Source: an uncultured Parabacteroides sp. (lineage in GTDB: Bacteria > Bacteroidota > Bacteroidia > Bacteroidales > Tannerellaceae). From it: a DNA stretch of 14,155 nucleotides. Under the pieces are notes generated by a model that saw only the letters and a program-made list of their open reading frames with translations, had not been told where the DNA came from and searched no databases. The stretch's first letter is position 1. The number at the start of each line of letters is the position of its first letter. Made by a program: the position numbers and the translations under genes. The DNA is taken from assembly GCA_900552415.1 (NCBI GenBank), contig USAD01000038.1, forward strand, positions 1 through 14,155, in the 5' to 3' direction. Of the stretch, positions 14,087 through 14,155 are shown piece after piece.

Positions 14087-14155
14087 TTACGCTTTTCCGT
14101 CCAACAACCATTGCAACGGGTTGTTGTCGATATATTTCCATGTTTCTTCAAAATC
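14087..14155 (-). CDS. C-terminal end of a REP-type Y1 transposase (partial)
   Basis: The last 22 codons of a gene that continues beyond the window end read DFEETWKYIDNNPLQWLLDG then KA and stop. YIDNNPLQW is the Tyr-containing C-terminal motif of IS200-like/RAYT transposases; the Tyr is the expected nucleophile. The stop is 36 nt upstream of the GyrA start codon on the same strand. It belongs to the Clostridia-like part of the window and is unrelated in origin to the RAYT at 3459-4214. Only the tail is visible, so the family call rests on one motif. Confidence 0.6.
   Translation of the reverse strand, partial: DFEETWKYIDNNPLQWLLDGKA

Overview
Most of this window (about 1-12,650) reads as a Bacteroidales genome, and Parabacteroides is my best guess from gene style. 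Evidence is FtsX-type permeases ending in the usual Bacteroidetes NENPV tail, a RagB/SusD outer-membrane lipoprotein, the Bacteroidales promoter consensus (TTG, about 19-20 nt, TAnnTTTG), and the VirE-like primase / DUF4248 / HU-like / smalltalk / amidase gene set common in Bacteroides and Parabacteroides. The last 1.5 kb (about 12,650-14,155) is different: it encodes a Firmicutes (Clostridia, Faecalibacterium-like) GyrA N-terminus plus the tail of a REP-type transposase, joined in frame to the middle of the Bacteroidales susD gene. I read that join as an assembly chimera until reads prove otherwise.

Layout. 61-2421 (+) is an ABC transporter permease with a strong terminator. 2691-3002 (+) is a small secreted PepSY-like protein with its own terminator. 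3124-4214 (-) holds a REP-associated tyrosine transposase (RAYT) gene followed by a frameshifted small helix-turn-helix gene. 4215-4600 holds a tandem array of half palindromes and a full REP-like palindrome. 4600-6657 (+) is a VirE/BT4734-type primase-helicase. 6658-7311 has no gene but is highly structured: a 30-bp inverted repeat around an AT-rich core, five 22-bp phased iterons, and a duplicated 183-bp unit carrying two more REP-like palindromes. 7312-7521 (-) is a DUF4248 protein with a dyad over its promoter. 7786-8409 (+) is an AT-rich unknown lipoprotein gene. 8807-9956 (+) is an HU-like DNA-binding protein, a 35-residue smalltalk protein and a T7-lysozyme-type amidase overlapping it by 4 nt.

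9905-10,491 is a junction zone made of a short unidentified coding remnant, the last 20 codons of a second permease gene, and a compact ORF-less group IIC intron on the minus strand, sitting directly after the terminator of the next gene. 10,573-11,586 (-) is a secreted metallo-beta-lactamase-fold hydrolase, downstream of the susD gene (11,612-about 12,650, -).

How parts may work together. The RAYT presumably mobilised the GTAGAGACGCG palindromes that occur beside it, within its own coding sequence, and in the primase-DUF4248 intergenic region. The primase, the iteron/inverted-repeat block, the HU-like protein and the smalltalk-amidase pair look like a compact replication-plus-lysis module, possibly a degenerate mobile element or phage remnant that lacks any recognisable integrase or capsid gene here. 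That module model is inference.
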